A DNA stretch of 64,000 bases from UBA4427 sp045106235 (GTDB lineage Bacteria; Myxococcota_A; UBA9160; UBA4427), in assembly GCA_045106235.1 (NCBI GenBank), contig JBGCEJ010000001.1:124001-188000 (forward strand), given 5' to 3'. Positions 16,415 through 25,109 of this stretch are shown in pieces. Numbering within the stretch: position 1 is the first letter of the stretch; each line of letters starts with the position of its first letter. The position numbers and the translations under genes are program-made. A model generated the notes under the pieces. The model saw only the letters and a list, made by a program, of their open reading frames with translations. It was not told the origin of the DNA and searched no databases.

Positions 16415-18424
16415 ATGGATGAACTCTTCGGGCGCTTTGCGGCGTTCCTCAGCACGGCGGGGGGCGGCATTGCCGTCGCTTTCATTATCTCGCTGGCCGC
16501 GGGGATCATTGCGATGACCCTCGTCTATCTGGGCTCGGCGCTGCTCGTGCTTGATCGTTTTGCGCGGGTCGCGAAGGGATGGGTGGGGCCGATTGTGGCG
16601 GGCATCGCCGTTGCGGCGGGTGTCGCGCTTTTGGCAACGGTGGAGAGTTTTCCGTCGGACGCCGTCTATACCTGGACGGAGTGGCGCGAGAGCTTCATCT
16701 CTCAACTTGGTCTCACGCTTGCGTCGTGTGCGTTCTTTCTTGCCGTCGTCCGCGTCGCGACTTTAAAGCTCTCGCAGGGGTGGCTGAGTTTGGCCGTGAC
16801 GGCCTCCGCGGCTTTGGCGGTCGGGCTTGGGCTCGCGGCGACCGGGAGCGTGGCGCTTGCGCCGAGCGCTTTTGCGGTGGCCTTCGGCCTGGCAGTTTTG
16901 CTTTTCGGGATTCGGCGTGCGCGGGGAGGCGCCGAGCGCGGGACGCTTGAGCGTTTGCTCTGGATCGCGTCTTTGGGCTTGCTTCCGGGGGCGCTCGTCG
17001 CGGCGTACCTGATGACGGGTGGCTCGTACTCGGCGATCGAATGGTCTGCTCAGCTTTCGAGTCTGATCCTGGGCCTGCTTCTCGGCCTCATCCTTCTCGG
17101 GCTGATCCCGCTTGCGATCGCGGGCTTCATCGCGATGCGCCATTCCGTCGAATGGTTCATCGCGCTTCGCTACCTCGTGGCCCAGCGCAGACAGGTCTTT
17201 ATCTCCGCCATCACCGCCATCTGTGTGGGCGGGATTGCGGCGGGTGTTTGGCTGATCATCGTGGTTCTCTCGGTGATGAACGGCTTCGAGCAGACCTGGC
17301 GGGAGGAGATCCTCGGCAACCGAGCGCATTTTACGGTCCACTCGAGTTTCGGCCCCTTCGTCGATCACGAAGACATCATGAAGGTGGTCGAGAGTGTCGA
17401 CGGTGTTGAGGCCGTGAGTCCGTACCTCGATGCCGAAGGCATGGTGCGCGGCGCCCAGGGCCAAATCGCAAGCGTGCGACTGCGCGGCGTGGATCCTTCT
17501 ACGGTTGGCCGAGTGACCGATCTCGAAAACGATCTGCAGGTGATCGAGGGGGAGACGACCCCCAATTTAGTCGACCGCTTCGCGTCGCTCGGGGAAGATC
17601 CTGAAGCGCCCGGAATCATCATTGGCGGCCATCTGGCGCTCTCCATGAATCTTGGGGTGGGGGATCGTTTGCTTCTGATCTCGCCATTTGGCGGGCCCCC
17701 GACGCCCCTTGGCCCCGGCCCAAAACTGAAACGTTTTACCGTGGTCGGCGTGTTTCAGTCGAGCTTCTACCAATACGATGAAGCCTTCACGTACACGACA
17801 CTCGAGGCCGCACGGGATTTTCGGAAAGCCGGAGCTGTGGTTGACGGCATAGAGGCGCGCACAACGGACCATTACCGTTCTCAGCTCGTCGGGGCCAAGG
17901 TGGAGCAGGCGCTTGAATACCCCTACCGCACCCGCGACTGGAAAGAGGTCTTTCCTGCGTTCTTTCAGGCGCTGAAAACCGAACGCGTGATGATGTTCTT
18001 GCTGTTGACGATGATCATGGTGGTGGCCGCCTTCGTGATCGTGGCGACGCTGGTGATGATGATCATGGAGAAGTCGAGCGATATCGCCATTCTGAAGGCG
18101 ATGGGCGCGGAGGACGCAATGATCGAGAGGATCTTCGCCTTGGAAGGCACATTGATTGGGCTCTTCGGCACCTTGATTGGCGTTGCGGCGGGGATCGCGG
18201 TGACAGGACAGCTCGGTTGGATTCAGAGCAAGATCGAGAGCCTGACGGGGATCGATACGCTGCCCGCGAGTGTCTATCAATTCTCGGAGTTGCCATCGAA
18301 GGTGGATCCTGTTCAGGTGGCCGGGGTGGCCGCGATCGCGATGGTGCTTTCGCTCGGGGCGACGCTGCTTCCGAGCCGCCAGGGCGCGCGCATCGATCCC
18401 GCAGCGGGGCTCCGCCATGAGTAG
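16415..18424 (+). CDS. lolC: LolC/LolE-type lipoprotein-releasing permease with an extra N-terminal membrane domain
   Basis: 669 aa, against about 400-415 for LolC/E. The C-terminal part (from about residue 245, FIALRYLVAQRRQVF onward) is a complete LolC: a first membrane helix, a periplasmic MacB-like domain (about 295-500) and three C-terminal FtsX-family helices with KSSDIAILKAMGA. The first about 245 residues add seven or eight predicted membrane helices of unknown family. With LolD it extracts lipoproteins from the inner membrane for transfer to LolA. lolD overlaps its end by 8 bases. The single permease gene suggests a LolF-like or homodimeric complex unless a partner is encoded elsewhere. 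Confidence 0.88.
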   Translation: MDELFGRFAAFLSTAGGGIAVAFIISLAAGIIAMTLVYLGSALLVLDRFARVAKGWVGPIVAGIAVAAGVALLATVESFPSDAVYTWTEWRESFISQLGLTLASCAFFLAVVRVATLKLSQGWLSLAVTASAALAVGLGLAATGSVALAPSAFAVAFGLAVLLFGIRRARGGAERGTLERLLWIASLGLLPGALVAAYLMTGGSYSAIEWSAQLSSLILGLLLGLILLGLIPLAIAGFIAMRHSVEWFIALRYLVAQRRQVFISAITAICVGGIAAGVWLIIVVLSVMNGFEQTWREEILGNRAHFTVHSSFGPFVDHEDIMKVVESVDGVEAVSPYLDAEGMVRGAQGQIASVRLRGVDPSTVGRVTDLENDLQVIEGETTPNLVDRFASLGEDPEAPGIIIGGHLALSMNLGVGDRLLLISPFGGPPTPLGPGPKLKRFTVVGVFQSSFYQYDEAFTYTTLEAARDFRKAGAVVDGIEARTTDHYRSQLVGAKVEQALEYPYRTRDWKEVFPAFFQALKTERVMMFLLLTMIMVVAAFVIVATLVMMIMEKSSDIAILKAMGAEDAMIERIFALEGTLIGLFGTLIGVAAGIAVTGQLGWIQSKIESLTGIDTLPASVYQFSELPSKVDPVQVAGVAAIAMVLSLGATLLPSRQGARIDPAAGLRHE

Positions 18425-19187
18425 TGAGTCGACGACACAGGGGATAACACAAGGGGCAGCGCACGGTGCTGCGAAGCCGGCGGGAGCGGGCGTGCCGCTC
18501 GTCGAGATTTCAGGTCTCGACCGTTCCTTTGAAACCGGGGGCGGGCAGGTGGATGTCTTGTCCGGTCTCGACCTCGTCGTGCACGAAGGCGACCGGATCG
18601 CGATCGTCGGTCAGTCCGGCGTGGGCAAGTCGACCTTTCTGCATATTTTGGGGACCCTCGATCATCCAACGGCGGGGCAGGTCCGTTTCCGCGGTGAAGA
18701 TGTCTTCGCCCGTTCGCGAGAGGCCCTGGCCGATCTGCGGGGACAATTCCTGGGCTTCGTTTTTCAGTTTCATCATCTCCTGCCCGAGTTCAGTGCCCTT
18801 GAGAACGTGATGATGCCGGGTTTGATTCAGGCGATTCCGCGGAGTGAGATGGCGGATCGGGCGGAGGCGATGTTGCGCGACGTGGGCCTGGGGCACCGGA
18901 TCGAGCACGCCGTGGGAAAGCTCTCCGGTGGCGAGCGCCAGCGTGTCGCGGTGGCGCGAGCCCTTGTGCTGAATCCGCCGCTGGTGCTGGCGGATGAGCC
19001 CACGGGCAATCTGGACCCGGCGACGGGCGATCAGGTCGCCGAGCTGCTCTTTGAGATGAACCGCACCCGGGGCACGACTTTGGTCGTTGTGACCCACAGT
19101 AAGCGCATGGCGGATCAGCTCGGCCGAGTGATGGTGCTGAACGGCGGCCGCCTTCACGAAGGCGAGGCCGGCAGCGCGGTCGTCTGA
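18417..19187 (+). CDS. lolD: LolD, lipoprotein-releasing ABC ATPase
   Basis: 256 aa from the ATG at 18417, 8 bases before the lolC stop; the frame is open further upstream but that part lies inside lolC. Motifs are Walker A GQSGVGKST (about 65-73), the FQFHHLLPEFSALENVMMP Q-loop region typical of LolD, the signature LSGGERQRVAVARAL, Walker B VLADEPTGNLD and the H-loop VTHSKRMA. It powers lipoprotein release with the LolC-type permease. The first 25 residues are Thr/Gly/Ala-rich and longer than usual. Confidence 0.95.
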   Translation: MSSESTTQGITQGAAHGAAKPAGAGVPLVEISGLDRSFETGGGQVDVLSGLDLVVHEGDRIAIVGQSGVGKSTFLHILGTLDHPTAGQVRFRGEDVFARSREALADLRGQFLGFVFQFHHLLPEFSALENVMMPGLIQAIPRSEMADRAEAMLRDVGLGHRIEHAVGKLSGGERQRVAVARALVLNPPLVLADEPTGNLDPATGDQVAELLFEMNRTRGTTLVVVTHSKRMADQLGRVMVLNGGRLHEGEAGSAVV

Positions 19188-19362
19188 GCCCCGCTTGGAC
19201 ACCTCTTCTGCCCTGGAAGTTGCGCTTCCGAAGACGTTTTTCATGCTGGGGGATGATGTCCACTTAAAGGGCGCTGAAAAGCCTCTAAGCCCCCGTCTTC
19301 GCGATGCTTTCTTGACTCTGAGTGGTTGAAAGGGGACAGGGGCTCGCATACCTTTCGGCGCC

Positions 19363-22300
19363 TTGATCGCGCGCCTTCCTGGGCCGCGCGGAATACGTCT
19401 GGCAAAGCCGACGGGAGACCCATTGAAGCGGAGTGAAGGACGAGTCCTGAAGTGCGAGGACCCATCGTTGGGCTCGTATGAGAGTGCGGTGCGCCGCGCG
19501 TCGGCGCCGGGTTGGGTTGCGAGGCGATTCGTGCTCTTCGTGAGCCTCGCGATCGTGCTGTTTGCTCCGGGACTGGGCGGCGCGCAGGACGGCCCCGTCG
19601 AATACGGCGCGATCGATGCCGAGACACCTTTGCGGGCTTCGAAGCAGGTCGTCGTGCTGCCGTTTCGGCTTCACAGTGAGCAGTCTCTTGCGATCCTCTC
19701 CGATAGCCTGGATGAACTCCTCGCTCAGCGAGTCGAGGCGGGGGGAGAAGTCAGCGCGATTGCTCAGAGCGATCTTGAAGAGCGCTTCGGGGTTGCGGCG
19801 CCGAGTGCGGAGGCGACGGACGATGTCCTGCGCGCCTTTGCGGGGCAGACTGGTCTCGACGCCGTTGTCACGGGCAGTCTGACGGAACTAGCGGGTCGAT
19901 TTAGTCTCGACGTTCGCGTGACCCCGGCGTCCCGGGGCGCGACGCCGAAGAGTCTTGTGTTGACGGCGGGCAGCGACCGAGAGCTGCTCGACCGACTCGG
20001 CGAGTTGGCGGAGCGCGTGAGTGCGGCGGTGCGAGGCGGCCTGCCTGACCGAATCGTGGGTATTCGGTTTGAAGGGGCGGCCTCGATCGAGAGTGAGCTG
20101 CTCGGAACGCTGACCCATCGACAGGGAGCCGTGTTCAACGCGGCGAAACTCGAAGACGATCGCCGACGATTGGCGACGGACCCGCGGATCGCGCGTGTGC
20201 TTGCGCGCCCGCAGCAAACCGAGACCGGGATCGAGATCGTCTATGACATCGTGCGCGCGGAGCGGCTGCTCGGCGGCGAGGGCGTTCAGCAGGAAACGGG
20301 CGAAGTCGTCGCGGAAGTCGTTGTGCGAGGGAATCGGCGTATCGACGAAGAGGAAATTCGCGTTCGCGTGCGGACCGCGGCCGGCGGGAACTATGACGCG
20401 GGGCAGGTCGCGCGGGATGTAAAGTCGATTTTTCAGCAGGGCTTCTTCCGAGATGTTCAGGTCCTGGCTGAGGAAACGCCGCTGGGGCTTCGTGTGATCT
20501 TCGAAGTCACTGAGAGCCCTGTCATCCGCGAAATCGCGATTACCGGGAACGACAACCTCGAAGGCGACAAGATCAAGGATGCGCTGACCATCACGACCGG
20601 CGCGCCTCTCGACTTTCCGCTGCTGCGCGAGAATGTTGAGCGCATGACCGCGCTCTACCGAAGCGAAGGGTACTACCTCGCGGAAGTCTCGTACGATATC
20701 GAGGACATTACGGAAGGGTCCGTTGCGGTCAATTTCGACGTGCTCGAGAAAGATAAGCTGAAGCTCCGCGCAATCGAGTTCAGCGGCAACGAAGCCTTTA
20801 CCGAAGACGAGCTCACGACGGGCTTCTCGACGAAGACCTGGCAATTCTACTCCTTGGCGACGAGTTGGTTCGATCGCACAGGAACCTATTCAGAGCCGAT
20901 CTTTCTGCGCGATCTGCGGCTGATTGAAAAACTCTATACGGATAATGGCTACGTCCAGTCCCGGGTGATCGGTCCGGAAGTCGATCCTCGTGAGGACGGT
21001 CTCTTCCTCAAGGTGGAGATCATCGAGGGCCCCAAGTTCAAGGTGGGCAAGCTCGGCGTCGAGGGTGACGAGACGATTGATCTCGATGCGCTGCGCAAGA
21101 AAATTCAGCTTGAAGAGGGCGAGACCTTCAGCCGCTCGAGTCTCACCTCGGACGTCGAAATCCTTGAGGCGCATTACACCGATCGCGGTTTCTTCTTCGC
21201 CAACGTGAATCCCATCACGCAGACGAATCAGGAAGATCTGACGGTCGATGTCGACTTCGTCGTCGAGAAGGGCCCGCTCTACTTCGTTCGCAACATCGAC
21301 GTGAATGGCAACACGCGGACCGTCGATTCTGTGATTCGGCGGGAGATCCGACTCGTCGAAGGCCAGCTCTACTCCGCCCGCGCTCTTGAAGTCAGTAGCT
21401 TTCGAATTCGCCGCTTGGGCTTTTTCGAAGATGTCGCCTTTGAGCCGAATACAACGGAAGACCCGTCGCAGCTGGACCTTGACGTGAATGTTGTCGAAAG
21501 ACCGACTGGCGCCTTCAGCTTCGGGGCGGGTTTCTCCTCCGCCGATAATTTCATCTTCACGGCCTCGCTCTCCCAGTCGAATCTCTTCGGTCGTGGCTAC
21601 GGCGCGAACGTATCCGCCGACATCGGCGGCAACTCCAGCCGCTATTTTGTTTCGTTGACCGACCCGTATTTCCTGGGCAGCACGTTCAGCTTTTCCGCGA
21701 CGGCCTTCCTCACGGAAGTGCGGTTCAACGACTTCGAGCAGGACCAGCAGGGCGTCGAATTCTCGGTCGGCCATCCTCTGACGATCGACAACAGCGCGTC
21801 GATCTCGCTCCGCTATGGCTACTCGCAACGGCGCGTGACCCAGAATACGAATCTGAATGCGCTGGCCTCTCCGATTTCACGTCAGGTGCTGCAGGGACAG
21901 CAAAGTACGAGCCGGATCGGCATCTCGGTCGGCGTAGATACCCGCAACGACCGGTTCGCGCCGACGTCCGGCTACGCGGCAACGGGCTTCATCGAGTACG
22001 CAGGGCTCGGCGGGTTTGCGAAGTTCCTGAGTCTGGAAGCCCGCGCGGGCTATTATTTCGGAGCACCCGACTGGCTCTTTGAGCGCTCGACGTTCGTGGT
22101 GAGTACGCGGCTTGGCTACGCGCTGCCCTTAAACAAGCTGAGCGATTTCGACTTGCCGATTCGGAACTCGGAAGTCTGTGCGGATCCGTCGAACTGCACG
22201 AACGCGGGCAACCTGGATCAGCTCGATAATGATATTCGGCTCCCGCTGACCGAGCGCTACTTCCTGGGCGGACTTGGCAATACCCGCCTTCGCGGATTCG

Positions 22301-22812
22301 AGGGTCGCTCCGTCGGACCGAGGCGTCCCGAACTGCGCTTTACAGAGCTCGGCTCGGGGCGGGTCTACCATCCGGTGGGGACGCGTCTCATTACGGACCC
22401 GGGGACGGGGCAGCGGACCGCGATTTGTGACGATTCGTTTCTGGCGCAGAATTTCGGGAACGGAAACGGGCGCTGTAACTCCGTCGGGGACAAGAAATTC
22501 GAAGATTTCAAGGATATCGGCGAGACGCAGACGATTGGCGGCGCCTCCTTCATCAGCAGCTCATTCGAGTATCGTTTCCCGATCTCCGAAGAGTTGGGGC
22601 TCCTGGGCATCGGATTCATCGATATGGGCAACTCCTTTGCGGAGGGCGAAATCTTGTTCGACGCTTCGGAGTGGCGCTACGGTTATGGCGGCGGCGTGCT
22701 CTGGTTCTCACCCTTCGGGCCGCTTCAGCTTGTGCTTGGCTTTCCCGTCGATCCTCGGTCGAACGAGCAAACGCCCGTCTTCGAATTTTCTGTCGGGGGA
22801 CTCGGGATCTAG
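19363..22812 (+). CDS. bamA: BamA outer-membrane assembly factor with TolB-like N-terminal extension and six POTRA domains
   Basis: Up to 1149 aa (E. coli BamA about 810). Start is uncertain: TTG at 19363 is the longest; TTG at 19423, with GGGAG 5 bases upstream, is better supported. A signal sequence (VLFVSLAIVLFAPGLGGAQ) precedes a TolB-N-like domain at about residues 95-225 (QVVVLPFRLHSEQSLAILSD, VVTGSL). Six POTRA-like repeats follow, starting roughly at 228, 310, 388, 466, 558 and 640, then the 16-strand barrel from about 715. The loop-6 RGF motif (LRGFEG) and a C-terminal FEFSVGG beta-signal are present. BamA folds beta-barrel proteins, including LptD, into the outer membrane. Confidence 0.93.
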   Translation: MIARLPGPRGIRLAKPTGDPLKRSEGRVLKCEDPSLGSYESAVRRASAPGWVARRFVLFVSLAIVLFAPGLGGAQDGPVEYGAIDAETPLRASKQVVVLPFRLHSEQSLAILSDSLDELLAQRVEAGGEVSAIAQSDLEERFGVAAPSAEATDDVLRAFAGQTGLDAVVTGSLTELAGRFSLDVRVTPASRGATPKSLVLTAGSDRELLDRLGELAERVSAAVRGGLPDRIVGIRFEGAASIESELLGTLTHRQGAVFNAAKLEDDRRRLATDPRIARVLARPQQTETGIEIVYDIVRAERLLGGEGVQQETGEVVAEVVVRGNRRIDEEEIRVRVRTAAGGNYDAGQVARDVKSIFQQGFFRDVQVLAEETPLGLRVIFEVTESPVIREIAITGNDNLEGDKIKDALTITTGAPLDFPLLRENVERMTALYRSEGYYLAEVSYDIEDITEGSVAVNFDVLEKDKLKLRAIEFSGNEAFTEDELTTGFSTKTWQFYSLATSWFDRTGTYSEPIFLRDLRLIEKLYTDNGYVQSRVIGPEVDPREDGLFLKVEIIEGPKFKVGKLGVEGDETIDLDALRKKIQLEEGETFSRSSLTSDVEILEAHYTDRGFFFANVNPITQTNQEDLTVDVDFVVEKGPLYFVRNIDVNGNTRTVDSVIRREIRLVEGQLYSARALEVSSFRIRRLGFFEDVAFEPNTTEDPSQLDLDVNVVERPTGAFSFGAGFSSADNFIFTASLSQSNLFGRGYGANVSADIGGNSSRYFVSLTDPYFLGSTFSFSATAFLTEVRFNDFEQDQQGVEFSVGHPLTIDNSASISLRYGYSQRRVTQNTNLNALASPISRQVLQGQQSTSRIGISVGVDTRNDRFAPTSGYAATGFIEYAGLGGFAKFLSLEARAGYYFGAPDWLFERSTFVVSTRLGYALPLNKLSDFDLPIRNSEVCADPSNCTNAGNLDQLDNDIRLPLTERYFLGGLGNTRLRGFEGRSVGPRRPELRFTELGSGRVYHPVGTRLITDPGTGQRTAICDDSFLAQNFGNGNGRCNSVGDKKFEDFKDIGETQTIGGASFISSSFEYRFPISEELGLLGIGFIDMGNSFAEGEILFDASEWRYGYGGGVLWFSPFGPLQLVLGFPVDPRSNEQTPVFEFSVGGLGI

Positions 22813-22876
22813 CGAACGTGTTTGAGCTCGCCGACCTCTTAACTTACGGATCGCCCGCGGCGAGTACTGCTTAACC

Positions 22877-22900
22877 CACTGAGCGTATCAGTGATTTTTT
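22877..22900 (+). terminator. Intrinsic terminator between bamA and skp
   Basis: CACTGA (22877-22882), a 5-base loop and TCAGTG (22888-22893) form a perfect 6-bp stem followed by ATTTTTT. It lies 65 bases after the bamA stop and 28 bases before the skp start, so it probably reduces read-through from bamA into skp, or acts as an attenuator. Confidence 0.7.
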
Positions 22901-22928
22901 CTTGATTCTAATAAGTAAGGTAAGTGCC

Positions 22929-23450
22929 ATGAAATTCGACAAGATTATTCTTTTGCTTGGGATCGGCCTCGTGCTGGGTTGGGGCGTCGCCGCGACGAAT
23001 GATCCGGTTAAGGTCGGTTTCGTTGACATCGAGCGCGTGCTCGCGACCTCCGATAAGGGCAAATCCGCACGGGACGAGCTCGAAAGAAAAGGGCGAGAAG
23101 CACAGCAGCGACTCGCGCCGATCGCAGAGCAGCTCGAGTCGATGGGCAAGGAGCTCGAGTCGAAGCAGTTCGTGATGTCCGAAGACGCGGTCCGGGCGAA
23201 GCAGCTCGATATGGTTGAGCTCCGCAATCGCTACGAGAACAAGGCGAAGGAAGAAGAGGGGCAGTTCAAGATTGAGCAGCAGCGCCTGCTGGCTCCCCTC
23301 GTCGAGCGGCTCGCGAGCGTGATCAAGGAAGTCGGTCGAGACAACGGTTTCTCCGTCATTCTCCGCACGGATACGCCGGGACTCGAATACCGGCGTGAAG
23401 CGCTTGATGTCACGGATCTCGTGATCAAGAACTTCAACCGTAAGGGCTAG
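22929..23450 (+). CDS. skp: Skp/OmpH-family periplasmic chaperone
   Basis: 173 aa from the ATG at 22929 (TAAGGTAAG just upstream). A signal peptide (residues 1-22, IILLLGIGLVLGWGVAAT) precedes VKVGFVDIERVL, the usual start of mature OmpH. A long charged coiled-coil arm follows (about 45-125), then the C-terminal body LASVIKEVGRDNGFSVIL. Skp trimers hold unfolded outer-membrane proteins in the periplasm for BamA. Its place between bamA and lpxA is typical. Confidence 0.93.
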   Translation: MKFDKIILLLGIGLVLGWGVAATNDPVKVGFVDIERVLATSDKGKSARDELERKGREAQQRLAPIAEQLESMGKELESKQFVMSEDAVRAKQLDMVELRNRYENKAKEEEGQFKIEQQRLLAPLVERLASVIKEVGRDNGFSVILRTDTPGLEYRREALDVTDLVIKNFNRKG

Positions 23451-23461
23451 ATACGAAGCCC

Positions 23462-24238
23462 ATGCCGGAAATTCACCCAACCGCATGCGTCGAAGACGGG
23501 GCCGTCTTGGCTGATGATGTGGTGGTCGGTGCATTTTCCTTTGTGGGTAGGGAAGTGGAGCTGGCTTCCGGGGTGGAAGTCGCACCCCATGTGACGCTGC
23601 TTGGGCGAACGATTGTCGGCGAGGATTGCCGCATTTTCTCCCATGCCTGTCTTGGGGGAGAGCCCCAAGACAAAGGCTTCAGCGGCGAGTCCACCTCCCT
23701 TGAGATCGGGGCCCGCACCTTGATCCGCGAGCATGTCACGATCCATGTCGGCACGTCTCGGGGCGGAGGCTGTACACGGCTGGGTGAGGATAACTTCCTC
23801 ATGAACAGCGCCCATATTGGCCATGACAGCCAAATCGGCGATCACACGATCATCGCCAGCTTCTGCGGCATCGGCGGTCATACACAGATCGGTGACCATG
23901 CAGTCCTCGGTGCTTTTACGGGACTCCATCAGTACGCGCGGGTGGGCGAGTCCGTGATGGTGGCGGGGGGATCGAAGCTCTCGCTGGACGCTGCGCCTTA
24001 TACGATGGTGGCCGGTGACCGGGCGCGGCTCGTGGGTTTGAATGCGGTCGGGCTGAAGCGGCGTGGGTTCTCGACGAAGACCCGTTCCGAGATCAAGCGC
24101 GCCTTCCATCTGATCTTTCAGTCGAAGTTGCGACTGGAAGAAGCTCTGGGCCGAGTCGAAGATGAGGTCGGCGGAATTCCCGAGGTGGAGCGGTTGGTTT
24201 CGTTCTTGCGGAAGACCGAGCGCGGCTTCTGTCGCTAG
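23462..24238 (+). CDS. lpxA: UDP-GlcNAc acyltransferase
   Basis: 258 aa, normal length. LpxA carries out the first lipid A step, moving a 3-hydroxyacyl chain from ACP to the 3-position of UDP-GlcNAc (or the 3-amino analogue in some species). The left-handed beta-helix hexapeptide repeats are clear (IHPTACVEDGAVLADDVVVG and onward), the catalytic His is His118 in NSAHIGHD, and the C-terminal GLNAVGLKRRGFS helix domain is conserved. It follows skp by 11 bases; lpxD and fabZ, which often sit between them, are not here. Confidence 0.96.
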   Translation: MPEIHPTACVEDGAVLADDVVVGAFSFVGREVELASGVEVAPHVTLLGRTIVGEDCRIFSHACLGGEPQDKGFSGESTSLEIGARTLIREHVTIHVGTSRGGGCTRLGEDNFLMNSAHIGHDSQIGDHTIIASFCGIGGHTQIGDHAVLGAFTGLHQYARVGESVMVAGGSKLSLDAAPYTMVAGDRARLVGLNAVGLKRRGFSTKTRSEIKRAFHLIFQSKLRLEEALGRVEDEVGGIPEVERLVSFLRKTERGFCR

Positions 24239-24260
24239 CGTGGACGGCGAGGGTGGAACG

Positions 24261-25109
24261 ATGCAGAGCGCGTCCGGGCAGGCGGTGGTCGGCTTGGTGG
24301 CGGGTGCGGGGCGCTTGCCCTTCGAAGCGGCGCGCGTCCTCAGGGAGCAGGGGGCGCTTGTTCGTGCCGTTGCGCTCGAAGGTTTAGCCGAGCCGGACCT
24401 CATCGCCGACGTGGAAGCGCTTCACTGGGTGACGCTTGGACAGCTCGGTGCAACCCGGGAGGCGCTTCGCGCACTCTCGGTCGAGTCTTTGCTCTTGGTG
24501 GGAAAGGTCCCGAAGACGCTGCTCGAAGAGGGCGAGGGGGTCTTTCGGCCGGATGCAGAAGCGCTTGCTTGGCTGAGTGAGATCAAGGATCTATCCGATG
24601 AGAGCCTGTTAGGCCTGGTGGGGCGATGGCTCGGTGAGCAGGAGCTTGAGGTCCTGCGGCAGGATGTTGCCCTCGAGTCACTCTTGGCCGAGTCCGGCCC
24701 GATCGCGGCGCGCATGCCGAGTGCGCGTGAGCGGTCGGATCTATCCGCAGGAGAGGGCGCGCTTCGGAAACTGGGGGAAGCGGGAAGCGGCCAATGCGTT
24801 GTTGTTTCCGAGGGGCGGGTCCTGACCTGCGAAGAAATCCTTGGGACCGACGACGCGATTCGGCGCGCGGCGGCGATGACGGAGTCTCCTTTGACCGTCG
24901 TGAAAGGCGCGCGGCCTCGGCAGGATCTGCGCTTTGATTTACCCGCCGTGGGAAAGGAGACCGTTCGAGTGATGGCCGCGGCGGGGGCTTCGGCGCTGGC
25001 GGTTGAGGCAGGGCGAACCCTCTTGGTCGGGCGCGAGGAGATGCTCCGGGCAGCAGACGCCGCGGGGATCGCGGTTTGGGGCTTTTCGCGTGTGGGGGGC
25101 GATTCGTGA
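24261..25109 (+). CDS. lpxI: UDP-2,3-diacylglucosamine pyrophosphatase LpxI
   Basis: 282 aa from the ATG at 24261 (GAGGGTGGA upstream); in-frame GTG at 24240 is an alternative. LpxI hydrolyses UDP-diacyl-GlcN to lipid X and UMP, replacing LpxH in many alpha- and deltaproteobacteria. The N-terminal GLVAGAGRLPFEAAR motif and the C-terminal catalytic domain with PRQDLRFDLPAVGKETV and LVGREEMLRAAD are characteristic. Its stop overlaps the next gene's GTG (GTGA). Confidence 0.93.
   Translation: MQSASGQAVVGLVAGAGRLPFEAARVLREQGALVRAVALEGLAEPDLIADVEALHWVTLGQLGATREALRALSVESLLLVGKVPKTLLEEGEGVFRPDAEALAWLSEIKDLSDESLLGLVGRWLGEQELEVLRQDVALESLLAESGPIAARMPSARERSDLSAGEGALRKLGEAGSGQCVVVSEGRVLTCEEILGTDDAIRRAAAMTESPLTVVKGARPRQDLRFDLPAVGKETVRVMAAAGASALAVEAGRTLLVGREEMLRAADAAGIAVWGFSRVGGDS

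Noticed and set aside
19188..19362. A terminator after lolD (GGAAG/CTTCC stem with TTTTT at 19237).
   Set aside because: The stem is only 5 bp and the T-run is 7 bases away, too weak to call; a TTGACT at 19312 also lacks a matching -10.
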